Assembly: GCA_017893485.1 (NCBI GenBank)
Contig: JACEHZ010000589.1
Location: forward strand, 2,048,501 to 2,112,500
DNA: 64,000 bases
Reading direction: 5' to 3'
Source: Hemerocallis citrina
Taxonomy: Eukaryota; Streptophyta; Magnoliopsida; Asparagales; Asphodelaceae
Part shown: piece by piece, positions 10,371-21,899 of the stretch
How the letters are laid out: each line of letters opens with the position of its first letter
Numbering within the stretch: the stretch's first letter is position 1
The notes under the pieces: model-generated
What the model saw: the letters and a program-made list of their open reading frames with translations, nothing else
Told to the model about the DNA's origin: nothing
Databases searched by the model: none
Program-made: the position numbers and the translations under genes

Positions 10371-11472
10371 TGTAGGGTTATATAATTAGAAAAAAAAATA
10401 AATTTATTTATTTGTTATTTTATTTATAGAGCAATTTTTGTTTTATTCACAAATATTGATATTGTGCATCAACACGGTCCATATTGCATAGTAATTAAGT
10501 CTATGCACAAAGAACACATTCACCGTCTATAATAGAACTGGGCATTCTATTTGGCAGACTGTAGCACAACAAGTGAGAGAGTCGAATCGAAGTTGTTGTG
10601 CTGGTTCGTTTAGTATGAATTGATGCAACAAAGAATGATTACACTTGTAAATAACCACAAGATAATGTTATCGTTAAAGGCAATATAAACATGACCTCTA
10701 AATCCTGAGCATAGAGTGAACTCATTTTTTAATATCGCATATTTTGATAAATCAAAGAGTGAGGTCTTCTAGACCAATACCTCGATGCATTAGATGTGTC
10801 TTAAGAGAAATATGAGAACATGTATTTGTAATACGGAATCCTATCTCTAAAAAGAGAAGATATTCCCTTATTCATTTAACGAAGGTATAATCTGACAATA
10901 AAATCCCATGGGTATATTTTAGTGAAAAAATATTTTATTATATACAAAATTTTATTTTGTAAAAAAAATAAATTTTATAGTCATTGTCAGATTGTATAAA
11001 AGGTTAAATGTGAAAACAAGGTTTAAGTTACAAATTGACCCATGGAGGTGGTATCACGAATTCCAAGGGTACATTTGTGAATATCGGTAAAGGAGGGGTG
11101 TCTTGTAGAACTATATTGTGATAGGGGTCTAATAATAATGTAGATTTTAGTTGGGGAGCAAAATACAAATACATAGTGGACAGTATTATAATTTTATCCC
11201 AACTAGGATTTCCTAAAGTTCCTAACCGCTTTCATCTTTTCTATAAATATGAGAGCAAGGGTAAAAGCTAACCGTCTCTCTTGTGCCTCCTACCAGGATA
11301 TAAAAGAAAAGGAGAGGACGAATTAGAGTTAGCTATGAAGGAGAAAAAGAAACAAGAAATCAAAGCTTGAAGGTAATATTTATTGAAATCTATTCTTTTT
11401 ATTTTATTTGAGATTAGATTAAATATTAGATCATTGTGATCTTGAAAATAGGGAAGAACAAAAATTCCAACA
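10371..11472 (+). repeat. Copia 5' LTR (1102 bp)
   Basis: It starts TGTAGGG and ends CCAACA, followed by GTGATATCAAAGCC, a mutated initiator-Met priming site at about 11473-11488. A TATAAATATGAGAGCAAGG segment near 11242 is the likely TATA region. It is collinear along its whole length with the 3' LTR. Confidence 0.93.
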
Positions 11473-11526
11473 GTGATATCAAAGCCACTTTGATTTAATT
11501 TTAATCAATCATCTAATTGATTCTTA

Positions 11527-12239
11527 GAGCATCCACAGTCGTTTGCTATATATGCCATTTTGCCATATTATAGCAAACGAACCTCTGCAATCGTTTCTCA
11601 TTTTGCCATTTTTTAGCAAACGTTCTATTCTTGTTTCTCAAATATGAGAAACGAAATGTAGTTTCTCAAAATATAAAGGACGGGATATCATATCCCGTCC
11701 CTCCTATTTAATGATTATTTAATCGATTCAGACGGAACATCATATCCCGTCTTAATAATTTTAATTATTATTTTTTTTTTAAATGGTCGGACGGGGATAC
11801 ATACCCCGGACGGGGTATGATACCCCGTCTCTCCCAATTAAAAAATATTTTTTTTTAATAATTCCGTAGGACGGGGAATGATACCCCGGCCGGGGTATCA
11901 AACCCCGTCCATGAACATTCTGGGCATTTAATGCTTCTTGGGGAATTAATCCTGATTGGTAGGTTTAGAGTAGTAATTAGGTTTAATTAGTTAATTAATT
12001 AGGTTTAATTATTATTATATTATTTAATTTAGTTAATTAATATAGTTTAATAGTTAATAAGTAATTAACTTTTTTTTTAATTTATTTTAAATGATGAGAC
12101 GGTATATCATATACCGTCGCTCGCTTTTTTCTAAAATATGAGAAACAATATAACAAACGACCACTGCAGCGATCGATGATATTTGTTATTACTGTACTTG
12201 TCATTTTATAGCATATGAGAAAAACGACTGAGGATGCGC
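11527..12239. mobile_element. Tourist-like MITE B (713 bp), inside Copia leader
   Basis: Target duplication TTA is at 11524-11526 and 12240-12242. The ends are GAGCATCCACAGTCGTTT and CGACTGAGGATGCGC. It is the same subfamily and orientation as MITE A. The 21-bp palindromes include 11679-11699 (core ATATCATAT) and 12098-12118, with double modules near 11789-11830 and 11871-11909. It inserted after the Copia element did. Confidence 0.9.
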
Positions 12240-13600
12240 TTATTAGTTTTAATTTTTAACAAAAAAATTGAGATCGGGTGATGGGGGGTTCCAGCGCCGT
12301 ACTCCAGACCCATTGTGTTTAATTTTTTTTTTTATGGGGAGTCCAGCCGCTGTACTCCAACCCAATTCAATCATTTCTTTTTGGTGGATCAATCATGAAG
12401 ATGGATGATGGTGGATATGTATTCACTATTAATTATTTTTTTATTTTTTTTTGCTGTCATTAGTTATCTAGTTCCTGTATCCACCCACAGTTACATTTCT
12501 AATAATCTAGATCATCATGGATTAGTATTCTTTTTGTCGTCAATCATGATGATCGGCTGATGTCATTAATAACCTAGATCATTAATAATCTGATTATATT
12601 TTTCCGCAGTTATAATTATAGGATTGTATAATTTTGTTTTCCGCTGTCTTGCTTTATTATACTGCCTGTGGTTGTATGTGTATGTTTGTGTGAATCCCCC
12701 CATGGTCAGAACTTGTTATTTTTTATTTTTTGTTGTTCATCGATGTAAACCTCCTTATGTTAAACTAGTTTTGTTATTCATTGATGTAAACCTCTTTATG
12801 TTGAGTAGTTTTATTGTAATTTAATGTAAGCCTCCTTATGTTGAGGTAGTTTAAATTTTGTAAATGTCAATGGAGCAAAGACAATGCAAACAAGGAGGAC
12901 ATGAAGACTAGATCTCTAGGTTCTCTATTGCAGGGATACATCTAAATATTGTTCTGGCCATGAGTTTGGTTGGGGGATGAATGTTTTATTTTTGTTGATA
13001 TTCTATTTTAAATTGCATTGAATGTTAATTGAGCCAAAAACAGATATGTCTTTTAATTTCCTCATATAAAAATATCGAGTGGGAGAGGGCTCTTAATGAA
13101 ACCCACGACCTTCCATTATCTATTCACAATAGTATTGAAATGGTACATCGTTTTCCTTTGTGAAGCTCCCTAACGGAGGGTACTTAACATGGACTATAAG
13201 TGTGAATTTCTTTAAGTTAGAATATGAATTGGTAGCATGAAAAGGGATTCTCCCATTGAGGACTTAATTCATGTAATCAATTTTAGATTCTTGATAGTGG
13301 TGCATACTCGATCAATAAATAATGGTAAACTCCCCAACAGATGTTTATCGTTAATTATTGGAGGCCAAAGAAATCTGATGTTAATTTGACATATCAAGTC
13401 TAAGAAAATTAATGGGTTTCCCGCTAGTTAGTGGGAGCAAATTTTCCCAACGAAATTTGTAACCATAGGACTAGTCATCCGATTTTTCTCTATAAGTTTA
13501 TGGTTTGAGGAACCCCATAATGATTATGATGAGAATTTAAAAAGTTTTGTTTAAACCCTTTTTTGCTATAGTTCTTATATTATTTTTAAAATTATTTCAG
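12240..13600 (+). other. Copia leader, no gene
   Basis: AT-rich untranslated leader between the priming site and gag. A TTATTTCAG just before the gag ATG at 13601 could act as a splice acceptor. Short open frames here have no recognisable content. Confidence 0.55.
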
Positions 13601-14485
13601 ATGTCTTCCGGCATGAACCAACTCTTTATGATTCTTAAAGACAATAAGTTAGAAGGACCTAATTATGTTGACTAGAAACACAATCTTGACATTGTCCTTA
13701 CCTCTAAGAATTACAAATTTGTACTTCTAGAAAAGAAAGCTGATGAGCCCACGGATGAAACTTCCCAGCAAGATCTTGATTATCATGAAACATGGGTTAA
13801 GGATGATGACATGGCTAAATATTATATTTTGGCGTCCATGTCAAATGTGCTTCGACACCAACACAATGAAATGTCGCATGCTTTAGATATAATAACTAAC
13901 TTAAAAGAAATGTTTGTCAGTCAATCGCGAGCCGCAAGGCAAGTTGCGATGAAAGGAATAATGAATGCTGAGATGGTTGAGGGTACTCCTGTTTGTGAGC
14001 ATGTCTTAAAAATGATGGGGTTCCTTAATGAACTTCAGATTCTTGGTGTAGTAATCGATAAGGAAACCCAAGTTGATATGATCCTTCAGACGCTACTACA
14101 CTCATTCAATCAGTTCACGCTCAATTACAATATGAGCAAAATGAATCTGTCCCTTTTTGAACTGATGAATGAGTTGATTGCGGCTGAAGGTATCGTTAAG
14201 CCAAAAAGTAGTGTTTTCATTGGTGAAATTTCTTCTATCAAACCGAAAGGTAAGATAGGAAAGAAGAAGCAAGGCAAAAATTTTAATGGTAAATATGGTT
14301 TTGGGAAACCAACAAAGCTTGTGAATCAGGAGAATAAACCAAAGGAAAAATGTTTCCACTGCGGTATCAAAGGGCATTGGAAAGGGAATTGCATGAAATA
14401 TCTGGCAAAGAAAAATACCAACTCAGGTATGCCTGAATCACTAGTTGTTGAAACATGTTTTGTGGAGAAGTCTATAGACACTTAG
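13601..14485 (+). pseudogene. Copia gag, early stop
   Basis: The ATG at 13601 opens MSSGMNQLFMILKDNKLEGPNY and meets TAG at 13673, where the family has tryptophan (TGG to TAG). The same frame is then open from 13811 to 14485. It contains the gag helical region (HALDIITNLKEMF) and a zinc knuckle CFHCGIKGHWKGNC (14349-14392). A second TAG ends it at 14483. Spacing and motifs are typical of Copia gag. Confidence 0.88.
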
Positions 14486-15928
14486 TGTATTGACACAGAA
14501 GCCACTGAACATGTTTGTAATTCCATGCAGGGGTTCAAGACAGCAAGGGAACTAAGTGATGGTGAAGTTGACATTTATCTAGGATCGCAACATCGAGTTA
14601 AAGCTGTAGTAGTATGATCAGTTGATTTGCAGTTTAATGATGGAAGATCTTTAGTTTTGAATAATGTTCTTTATGTTCCAGATATGAGGAGAAATTTAAT
14701 TTCAGTTAAATCTTTATGGAAACATGGATATTCTACTTTATTTGAGGACAAAGCCATAGTTCATAAGAATGGCAAGTTTATTTGTTCTGGAATAATAGAA
14801 GATGAATTATATTTGCTTCATACTATTTATTCCAAACTTCCTATTAATGAAACTAATGCCTTATCTAGTACTAAATCAAATTAAAGAAAAACACCTTATA
14901 GTAATTCTAAGACTTTTTGGCACTTACGTCTAGGATATATTAACCCTGATAGGATTGACAAATTGGTGAAAAGTGAATCTTTGGGTCCCTTGGCAAAGGA
15001 GCCTATGCCAGTTTTTGAATCTTGTTTACAAGGAAAAATGACTAGAAGACCGTATTCTGGAAAAATAAATAGAGCCAAAGAACCTTTAGAATTGGTACAC
15101 ACAGATGTATGCGGACCTATGAGCACTAGTGCAAGGGGAGGCTATGAGTATTTTGTGACTTTCACAGATGATTACTCAAGATATGGCTATGTATACTTAA
15201 TGCATCACAAGTCTGAAACTTTTGAAAAATTCAAGGAGTTTAAGACAGATGGTGAAAAGCAACTAGGTAAACACTTGAAGATTCTTCGATCAGATCGATG
15301 AGGAGAGTACCTCTCTAGTGAGTTTCGGGATTATCTTACGCAGTGTGGGATTGTACCACAGTTATCTGCACCTAACCGTCCCCAACAGAATGGTATGGCT
15401 GAGCGAAGGAATAGGAATTTACTTGATATGGTTAGATCTATAATGAGTTACGCTACATTACCTATATTATTTTGGGGATATGCCCTACTTACAACAGTTT
15501 ATCTTTTGAACTTGGTTCCATCTAAGACTGTTGATAGCACACCTACTCAGTTATAGAGTGGGAGACAACCAAGTATACAACATTTGTGTATATGGGGTTG
15601 TACTGCATATGTGCGGAAGCAACAACCAGATAAGTTGGAAATAAGATCAGAAGCTTGTCTGTTCATTGGGTATCCGAAAGGAACTCATGGAGGCATGTTC
15701 TATAGTCCTAGTGAACAGAAAGTATTTATTTCATCACATGTTGTTTATCTAGAGGAAGACTATGTGATGAAACATATTTCACGAAGTGACTTGATTTTAC
15801 ATGAGTTGTCAGATAATCCAACACTAAGTCCTGATAGTATAGATGCAAATTTACCTGATACTACTTTAGTTACCACAGAAAATTCTAATATTGCACCGGT
15901 ACTTCGTCGTAGTGGGAGAGAAACCTGA
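14486..15928 (+). pseudogene. Copia protease and integrase, multiple stops
   Basis: The protease active site reads IDTEATEHVCNS, with E in place of the family's G in DTG (GGA to GAA). Integrase follows with WHLRLGYIN (the second zinc-site histidine is Y), then HTDVCGPM, LRSDR-stop-GEY (TGA near 15299) and QNGMAERRNR, the positions of D, D and E. Another TAG falls near 15556. The frame 15584-15928 carries the C-terminal GCTAYVRKQQPDKLE segment. The changes are mostly G:C to A:T. Confidence 0.88.
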
Positions 15929-15943
15929 CTACCTGGTAGATAC

Positions 15944-16841
15944 ATGATTTTGGGAGAAGCCTGCGAGCCCATCCCTGATAAGCATGACTCAGATCTCAGA
16001 CACTACGAAGAGGCACTTAAAGATGTTGACTCAGAATCCTGGCAAAAGACCATAAAATCAAAAATGGAGTCTATGTACTCTAACAAAGTATGGAATCTTG
16101 TAAAAACACTTGCAAATATTAAACCTATTGGATACAAGTGGGTATACAAGAGAAAGAGAGGAGTGGATGGGAAGGTTGAAACCTTCAAGGCACGATTAGT
16201 GGCAAAGGGTTTTAATCAAAAGGAAGGCTTTGATTATGAAGAAACCTTTTTGACAGTGTCTATGTTGAAATCTATTCGAACTCTCTTATCCATTGTAGCT
16301 CATTTCGATTATGAAATTTGGCAAATGGATGTCAAGACCGCATTCTTAATTGGACGTCTTGAAGAAGAGATTTACATGTCTCAACCAGATAGTTTCATAG
16401 TTAAGGGCCAAGAGGATAAAGTATGAAAGTTGGATAGATCCATTTATGGACTAAAACAAGCATCTAGGAGTTGGAACATGTGCTTTGATCAAAAGATAAA
16501 GTCTTATGGTTTCGATCAAAACGGAGATGAACACTATGTGTACAAAAAAGATTGTGGGCAAAGTAGTGGTATTTTTAATTCTTTACGTTGATAACATTCT
16601 GCTCATTGGTAATGATGTGGGAGTCATGACAACAATCAAGATTTGGTTGTTAAAACAGTTTTATATGAAGGACTTGGGGGAAGCCAGTTATATTCTTGGC
16701 ATTAAGCTCTTTCGAGATTGCCAGAAAAGAAAAATTGGAGTTTCCCAAGCTGCGTATATAGATAAGATACTGGTTTATTTTGGCATGCAAAATTCTAAGA
16801 AAGGTTTTTTACCTTTTCGACATGGAATACCTTTAACCTAA
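15944..16841 (+). pseudogene. Copia reverse transcriptase, catalytic residue lost
   Basis: WVYKRKRGVDGKVETFKARLV, YEETFLTVSMLKSIR and QMDVKTAFLIGRLEEEIYM identify RT. A TGA falls near 16424 (W position), then LDRSIYGLKQASRSW is in the same frame. The palm motif reads LYVDNILLIG instead of YVDD, so the second catalytic aspartate is N (GAT to AAT). A frameshift near 16530 separates the halves. It cannot be functional. Confidence 0.9.
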
Positions 16842-16877
16842 GAACAGTGTCCAAAAACAGCTGAGGAAAGAGAGAAA

Positions 16878-17572
16878 ATGAGATCAGTTCCTTATGCAAC
16901 AGCAGTAGGAAGTCTTATGTATGCTATGCTTTGTACACGACCAGACATCTGTTATGCAGTTGGCATGGTCAGCAGGTACCAATCAGATCCAGGCTTCGAA
17001 CATTGGTTAGCAGTTAAACACATATTGAAGTATCTCAATGCTACAAAATTTATGTGTTAGTATACTGCAGATCCGAATTGTCACCAAAAGGTTACACCGA
17101 TTCTGATTTTCAATCAGACAAAGATGCTAGTAAGTCTACTTCTGGATATGTTTTCACCCTGGGTGGAGGGGCCATCAGTTGGAGGAGTGTGAAGCAATCT
17201 TGTACTACTGATTCCACCATGGAAGCTGAGTATGAGGCTGCGTCTGAAGTAGCTAAAGAAGCAGTATGGCTCAGACAGTTTCTTTCAGACCTTGGAGTTG
17301 ACTCATTGGTATTGTCACCTATGATTTTATATTGTGACAACACTAGTGCAATTGCACAATCCAAGGAACCAAGAAACCACAAGAAGGCAAAACACATTAA
17401 GCGGAAGTATCACATCATCAGAGATTTTGTCAACAATGGAGAAATCGCTATAACAAAGATACCAACAGCTAATAACGTCGCAGATCCTTTTACAAAGACA
17501 TTGCCGCAAAAGAGTTTTGAGTCTCATCTGGGCAGCATGGGTCTTAAGAGGGATCAAATTGCTATTTTTTGA
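16878..17572 (+). pseudogene. Copia RNase H, one stop/frameshift then open
   Basis: VGSLMYAMLCTRPDICYAVG leads into a stop near 17058 (LNATKFMC-stop). The second part (17054-17572) holds GYTDSDFQSDKD, TMEAEYEAASE, LYCDNTSAI and HIKRKYHIIRDFV, i.e. all RNase H catalytic acidic residues. A purine-rich tract GTGCAAGTGGGAG just before the 3' LTR (17617-17628) is the polypurine primer. Confidence 0.9.
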
Positions 17573-17628
17573 GTGATTGTTAGTATGCCCTCAAAGTTTA
17601 TCTTTAAACTGTGAGTGCAAGTGGGAGT

Positions 17629-18732
17629 TGTAGGGTTATATGATTAGGCAAAAATAAATTTATTTATTTTTTATTTTATTTATAGAGCAATTTTTGTTTT
17701 ATTCACAAATATTGATATTGTGCATCAACAAGGTCCATATTGCATAGTAATTAAGTCTGTGCACAAAGAACACATTCACAGTCTATAATAGAACTTGACA
17801 TTCTATTTGGCAGACTGTAGCACAACAAGTGAGAGAGTCGAATCGAACTTGTTGTGCTAGTTCATTTAGTACGAATTGATGGAACAAAGAATAATTACAC
17901 TTGTAAATAACCACAAGACAGTGTTATCGTTAAAGGCAATATAAACATGACCTATAAATCCTGAGCATATAGTGAACTCATTTTTAAATATCGCGCATTT
18001 TGATAAATCAAAGAGTGAGGTCTTCTAGACCAATACCTCGATGCATTGGATGTGTCTTATTAGAAATATGAGAACATGTATTTGTAATACGGAATCCTAT
18101 CTCTAAAAAGAGAAGATATTCCCTTATTCATTTAACGAAGGTATAATCTGACAATAAAATCCCATGGGTATATTTTACAGAAAAAATATTTTATTATATA
18201 CAAAATTTTATTTTGTAAAAAAAATAAATTTTAGAGTCATTGTCAGATTGTATAAAAGGTTAAATGTGAAAACAATGTTTAAGTTACAAATTGACCCATG
18301 GAGGTGGTATCACGAATTTTAAGGGTGCATTTGTGAATATCGGTAAATGAGGGGCGTCTTGTAGAACTATATTGTGACAGGGGTCTAATAATAATGTAGA
18401 TTTTAGTTAGGGAGCAAAATATAAATACATACTGGACAATATTGTAATTTTATCCCAACTAGGATTTCCTAAAGTTCCTAACCCTAGGCTTTCATCTCCT
18501 TTATAAATATGAGAGTAAGGGTAAAAGCTAGCCGCCTCTCTTGTTCCTCCTACCAGGATATAGAAGAAAAGGAGAGGAAGAACTAGAGTTAGAATTGAAG
18601 GAGAAAAAGAAACAAGAAATCAAAGCTTGAAGGTAATATTTATTGATTTCTGTTCTTTTTATTTTATTTGAGATTAGATTAAATATTAGATCATTGTGAT
18701 CTTGGAAATAGGGAAGAACAAAAATCCCAACA
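17629..18732 (+). repeat. Copia 3' LTR (1104 bp)
   Basis: It is collinear with 10371-11472, starting TGTAGGGTTATATGATTAG and ending ATCCCAACA. It is preceded by the polypurine tract and followed by the CAACC duplication. Confidence 0.93.
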
Positions 18733-19042
18733 CAACCATCCCTGAGATCCCGTCGACCTCGAACTCTCAACATCCCGTCAACCCATCCCCGCCCCCTCTT
18801 CACCCAACCGAATGCTCCCACATCCAGCACCACCAACTCCTATCCCCGTCTTCAGCCACCGACGATTTCGTCTTGCCGCCATTGACAGCACTGCAACACC
18901 TCGCGACCACCGCCTGCGACTGCCCACTCTGCAACCCCTCCTCTATGATTGGGCTTTAGATCAACCCAAATCTAATTTTTTTCATTGGGTGAAATTGCCG
19001 TTTAATGTTCTAGAATAGGATCTGAGCCAGGTCCAATCCAAA

Positions 19043-19330
19043 CTCTGATGTTTCCATTGGATGAGGGGTTGCTGTTTCGTGTTTGGGGCCAAGGAAAGGA
19101 TCTATTGCATCGATCCAAATCTGATCCAAACAAAACCTTCCTATTGGTTGAAGGCTTGGTGTTTCGTATATGGAGCCGAGAACAAGCTCTGATGTTTCCA
19201 TTGGATGAGGGGTTGCTGTTTCGTGTTTGGGGCCAAGGAAAGGATCTATTGCATCGATCCAAATCTGATCCAAACAAAACCTTCCTATTGGTTGAAGGCT
19301 TGGTGTTTCGTATATGGAGCCGAGAACAAG
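19043..19330 (+). repeat. 144-bp direct duplication in the outer LTR element
   Basis: CTCTGATGTTTCCATTGGATG starts at 19043 and again at 19187, and the units are almost identical. A long reading frame across them is probably incidental, since it runs on into a (TA)n tract. Confidence 0.85.
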
Positions 19331-19374
19331 ATCTGCTACTACCGACCGTTGGTTGTCGCCGCCACCGTTCGTCG

Positions 19375-19375
<1 letters not shown>

Positions 19376-19421
<46 letters not shown>
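19376..19421. repeat. (TA)n microsatellite
   Basis: About 23 TA units lie within the outer element's interior. Confidence 0.95.
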
Positions 19422-19424
<3 letters not shown>

Positions 19425-19534
19425 TGCAGGTCCTTCAGCTTCTATATTCGTCAGCATACTCACACTAAGTTTGAGAGAGGGAGATATCAAAATCATCACA
19501 GTTCCCGTCTCCCTCACCTTTCGTCGATGTCCAC

Positions 19535-19945
19535 CGCATCCAGTTCTCAATTCAGGGACAATCCTCAAGTCAGGGGTGAGATCCCATCACAGTTCTCAGT
19601 TCAGGGACAATTCCCAGGCCATGAGTGAGATCCCATCACTGTTCTCAGTTCAGGGTCAATTCTCAAGTCAAGGGTGAGATCCCAACATGCGCCAATAGTG
19701 CACCACTTCCTCCTACAACATACTACTACGTCTCAAGTCAGGAGTGAGATCCCAACATGCACCAATAGTGTGACACCACATACTACTTCTTCTACTTCTC
19801 AGTTCGGGGTGAGATCCCAACAGATCGGGATATGGAGATCCCACCACAGTTCGGGATATAAGAGTCCCAAAAGTGTGCCACCACTACTTCCTTCCACTAC
19901 TAGTGCTACTATTCTCAAGTTCGGGGTGAGATCCCAACACATGTG
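19535..19945 (+). repeat. Degenerate repeats with GGGTGAGATCCCA core
   Basis: Blocks of about 50 bp containing TCTCAGTTCAGGGACAATT and GGGTGAGATCCCAACA recur at about 19570, 19625 and 19670. Looser versions follow near 19743, 19808 and 19924. They lie between the (TA)n tract and the 3' LTR. Confidence 0.7.
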
Positions 19946-20076
19946 CCATCGAGCGCCTTCCCTGTGCTATCTACTTGAGCGTCGTTCCAAACATCGTAGT
20001 TTGCCGTCTCTGCCACATCAACATCGTCAATATTTCAAACCCATATTGTTTGAACCAACTTGAGTTTGGGAGGGGG

Positions 20077-20219
20077 TGTTAAATATTATATAGATATTAT
20101 ATTATGAGAGATATTAGTTTAGTTCCATATCGAATAATGTATTAGTGACATATTGTACTCAGTTTAAAATCAATAAATAATCAATAATAAAGTTTCCCTT
20201 CCTATCCATAATTCTAACT
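20077..20219 (+). repeat. 3' LTR of the outer element (143 bp)
   Basis: It begins TGTTAAATATTATATAG after the tract GGGAGGGGG and ends CATAATTCTAACT (terminal A changed to T). The GGTTC duplication follows. Confidence 0.87.
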
Positions 20220-20785
20220 GGTTCAAATATAAACTAACATTACTATTTGGAAAGAAACATATACAAGTTAGTAATATACCACAATAAAGGCCCTTATATG
20301 TATTTGAATGAACACAATACGACTGAAGTAAGATTCACTTTCTCATATTTTGATTCATCATTCTGATAGTAAGATGCGCACATCTTTAATTCAGACCTTG
20401 ATGAAATGTACAACGGTAGATCAGAACCAGCGAAAGAATATGTTATAAAAGGTTTGCAAGAAAAAACAACTTTTGAATGAGAGGCACAAAACTAGAGAAA
20501 GAGAAGAAGAAAATCAAAAACCGTACAAATGTAAAGAAGAACATGAAATTAAACTTAACCGAGTAGTAACCAAGTCCTGTGCTTAAAACAGATTCGCCGC
20601 CTCACTGGTGCTGGAGGAATGTTATGGCGTCTGTCTCCCAGGATGAAACAGTCATCGAGTGTCAATAATAGCACAACACTACATTCTCGAACTGATTAAT
20701 GTGCTAGAATCTATCACCGACACAAGAAAAGAGGAGGACAGGGAGGAAGAGAGTTTCAGCTGTGTGGAATGAGGGGAGAAGGGGC

Positions 20786-20799
20786 CTCTATATATAAAG
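20786..20799 (-). promoter_or_regulatory. Possible TATA box of a minus-strand promoter
   Basis: On the minus strand CTTTATATATAGAGG is followed within about 35 bases by a pyrimidine-rich CTTCTCCCCTCATTCC segment and then a TC-rich leader, the usual plant arrangement. No coding exon downstream could be recognised. The region between 20225 and 20780 contains no identified gene. Confidence 0.4.
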
Positions 20800-20812
20800 T
20801 CAGGGGAAAACA

Positions 20813-20909
20813 GGTGAGTGAATGCACACACCGTAACGGTAGCAGGTGGTTGAATGCACCCACTGTAAAGGCAGATAGGTGAATGAATGCCCAAACTGTA
20901 ATGGCAGAC
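20813..20909 (-). repeat. Three tandem 32-bp repeats upstream of the TATA-like site
   Basis: Units at 20813, 20845 and 20878 share GGTGNNTGAATGC and end (A/G)GTAA(C/A/T)GGNAG. One contains CCGTAACGG (a MYB-site-like core). A partial fourth follows (TTGTAATGGCAGAC, 20935-20948). Their place just upstream of the TATA-like site suggests promoter elements, but this is inference. Confidence 0.6.
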
Positions 20910-20949
20910 AAAACTAATTCTCAGTTTAAAACGGGTTGTAATGGCAGAC

Positions 20950-21840
20950 AAAACCGTTTCTGCATTTATATCGTCCGTTACAGATCAGAAAAATCAAATC
21001 CGGTCCGAGATTTGCATGGGGTGGGGTTTAGTTGGTACGTCATTCATGTATGCAGGACGTGTGGGCACACATAAGCCGCATGTACTCCGGTTCGAGATTT
21101 TTACCCCCCTACGTGCGCGACAGAGAGCCTTCTGGCTTGCTTTCTTACAATGCCAAGAAAGGGTTTATTATATATACCCTTCTAATTCTTATGACTTTTT
21201 CGATATGGGGCTAAAGTCCCTCAAACCATTTTCTGACATCAGTGTATCACTTTGGGAAACAATTTCTCATTCACCCTATAACCATTTTAAGTAAATAAAT
21301 ATATGATTTTGATATACTCGCGAAGGGGAACACAAATCCATAAAGATTTATCACTATTCATACTAGATATTACTCAAAAAATTGCATCAAAACTGGTTCA
21401 TAAAATGGTGTTAAAACACCCATTTTCTAACATTCCTCATATAAATGATATTGATGACCACAGACACGACAGACTGATAGATAGACTTGGTGATAGAATT
21501 CAACAGTTGAAATCTGCACAGGATAGGTAGGTGTTACCCTTTGAACCTTCCCTTATGAAAACATGTTTATTTTACTAACTAAACAGTAGACGCGATGTTC
21601 CTGAACTGTTCTATCACTTGTGTAAACGATGACATATCTCATACATGAATCTTTCTATCATATCTCAGTTCTCACTGTTATGTTCGTTTTGGCCATGAAC
21701 ATACGTCTGGTTCTGCAAGAGTTTAACAGGAAAGTTGTTCTATACTTTTTCTTGGAAGCGGCCCTTCTTCCCTCTCACATAAGTAATTTATTAGTTAAGA
21801 GTAACTTGCATTACTCTGCTCGGATTTCTGATGCATAATA
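20950..21840. other. Unassigned stretch
   Basis: No convincing gene. Part of the right side may be the decayed 3' LTR of the neighbouring minus-strand Copia remnant, but no paired LTR is visible. Confidence 0.3.
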
Positions 21841-21899
21841 ATCAATAAAAGCCTAGCTTAACCTCTTACCATACGAGCATCACTGTTTAATCATGGGAA

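Larger units (their letters stand above)
10371..18732 (+). mobile_element. Ty1/Copia retrotransposon, complete but inactivated (8.4 kb)
   Basis: LTRs at 10371-11472 and 17629-18732 begin TGTAGGGTTATAT and end CAACA/CCAACA. Target duplication CAACC is at 10366-10370 and 18733-18737. The order gag, protease, integrase, RT, RNase H is that of Copia. Many stops and altered catalytic residues show it is dead. The LTR pair differs by only a few percent by eye, so insertion is fairly recent compared with the outer element. MITE B is inserted in the leader. Confidence 0.95.
9777..20219 (+). mobile_element. Non-autonomous LTR retrotransposon split by a Copia element
   Basis: LTRs at 9777-9923 and 20077-20219 share TGTTA(G/A)ATATTATATAGATAT starts and CNTAATTCTAAC ends. 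Target duplication GGTTC is at 9772-9776 and 20220-20224. A GGTATTAGAGCC priming site follows the 5' LTR and a GGGAGGGGG tract precedes the 3' LTR. Without the nested Copia the element is about 2.1 kb and has no recognisable gag or pol. The internal part has a 144-bp duplication, a (TA)n tract and GGGTGAGATCCCA repeats. It probably depends on an autonomous relative for mobility. Confidence 0.88.

Noticed and set aside
9982..10389. 135-residue frame in the outer LTR element as a gag
   Set aside because: It is Ser/Thr/Pro-rich without gag motifs and reads into the Copia LTR; not supported.
19048..19677. 209-residue open frame
   Set aside because: It crosses the 144-bp duplication and the (TA)n tract (Ile-Tyr run), so it is a by-product of repeats inside a non-autonomous element.
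20679..20951. 90-residue minus-strand frame
   Set aside because: It overlaps the TATA-like site and the 32-bp repeats, i.e. promoter-like sequence.
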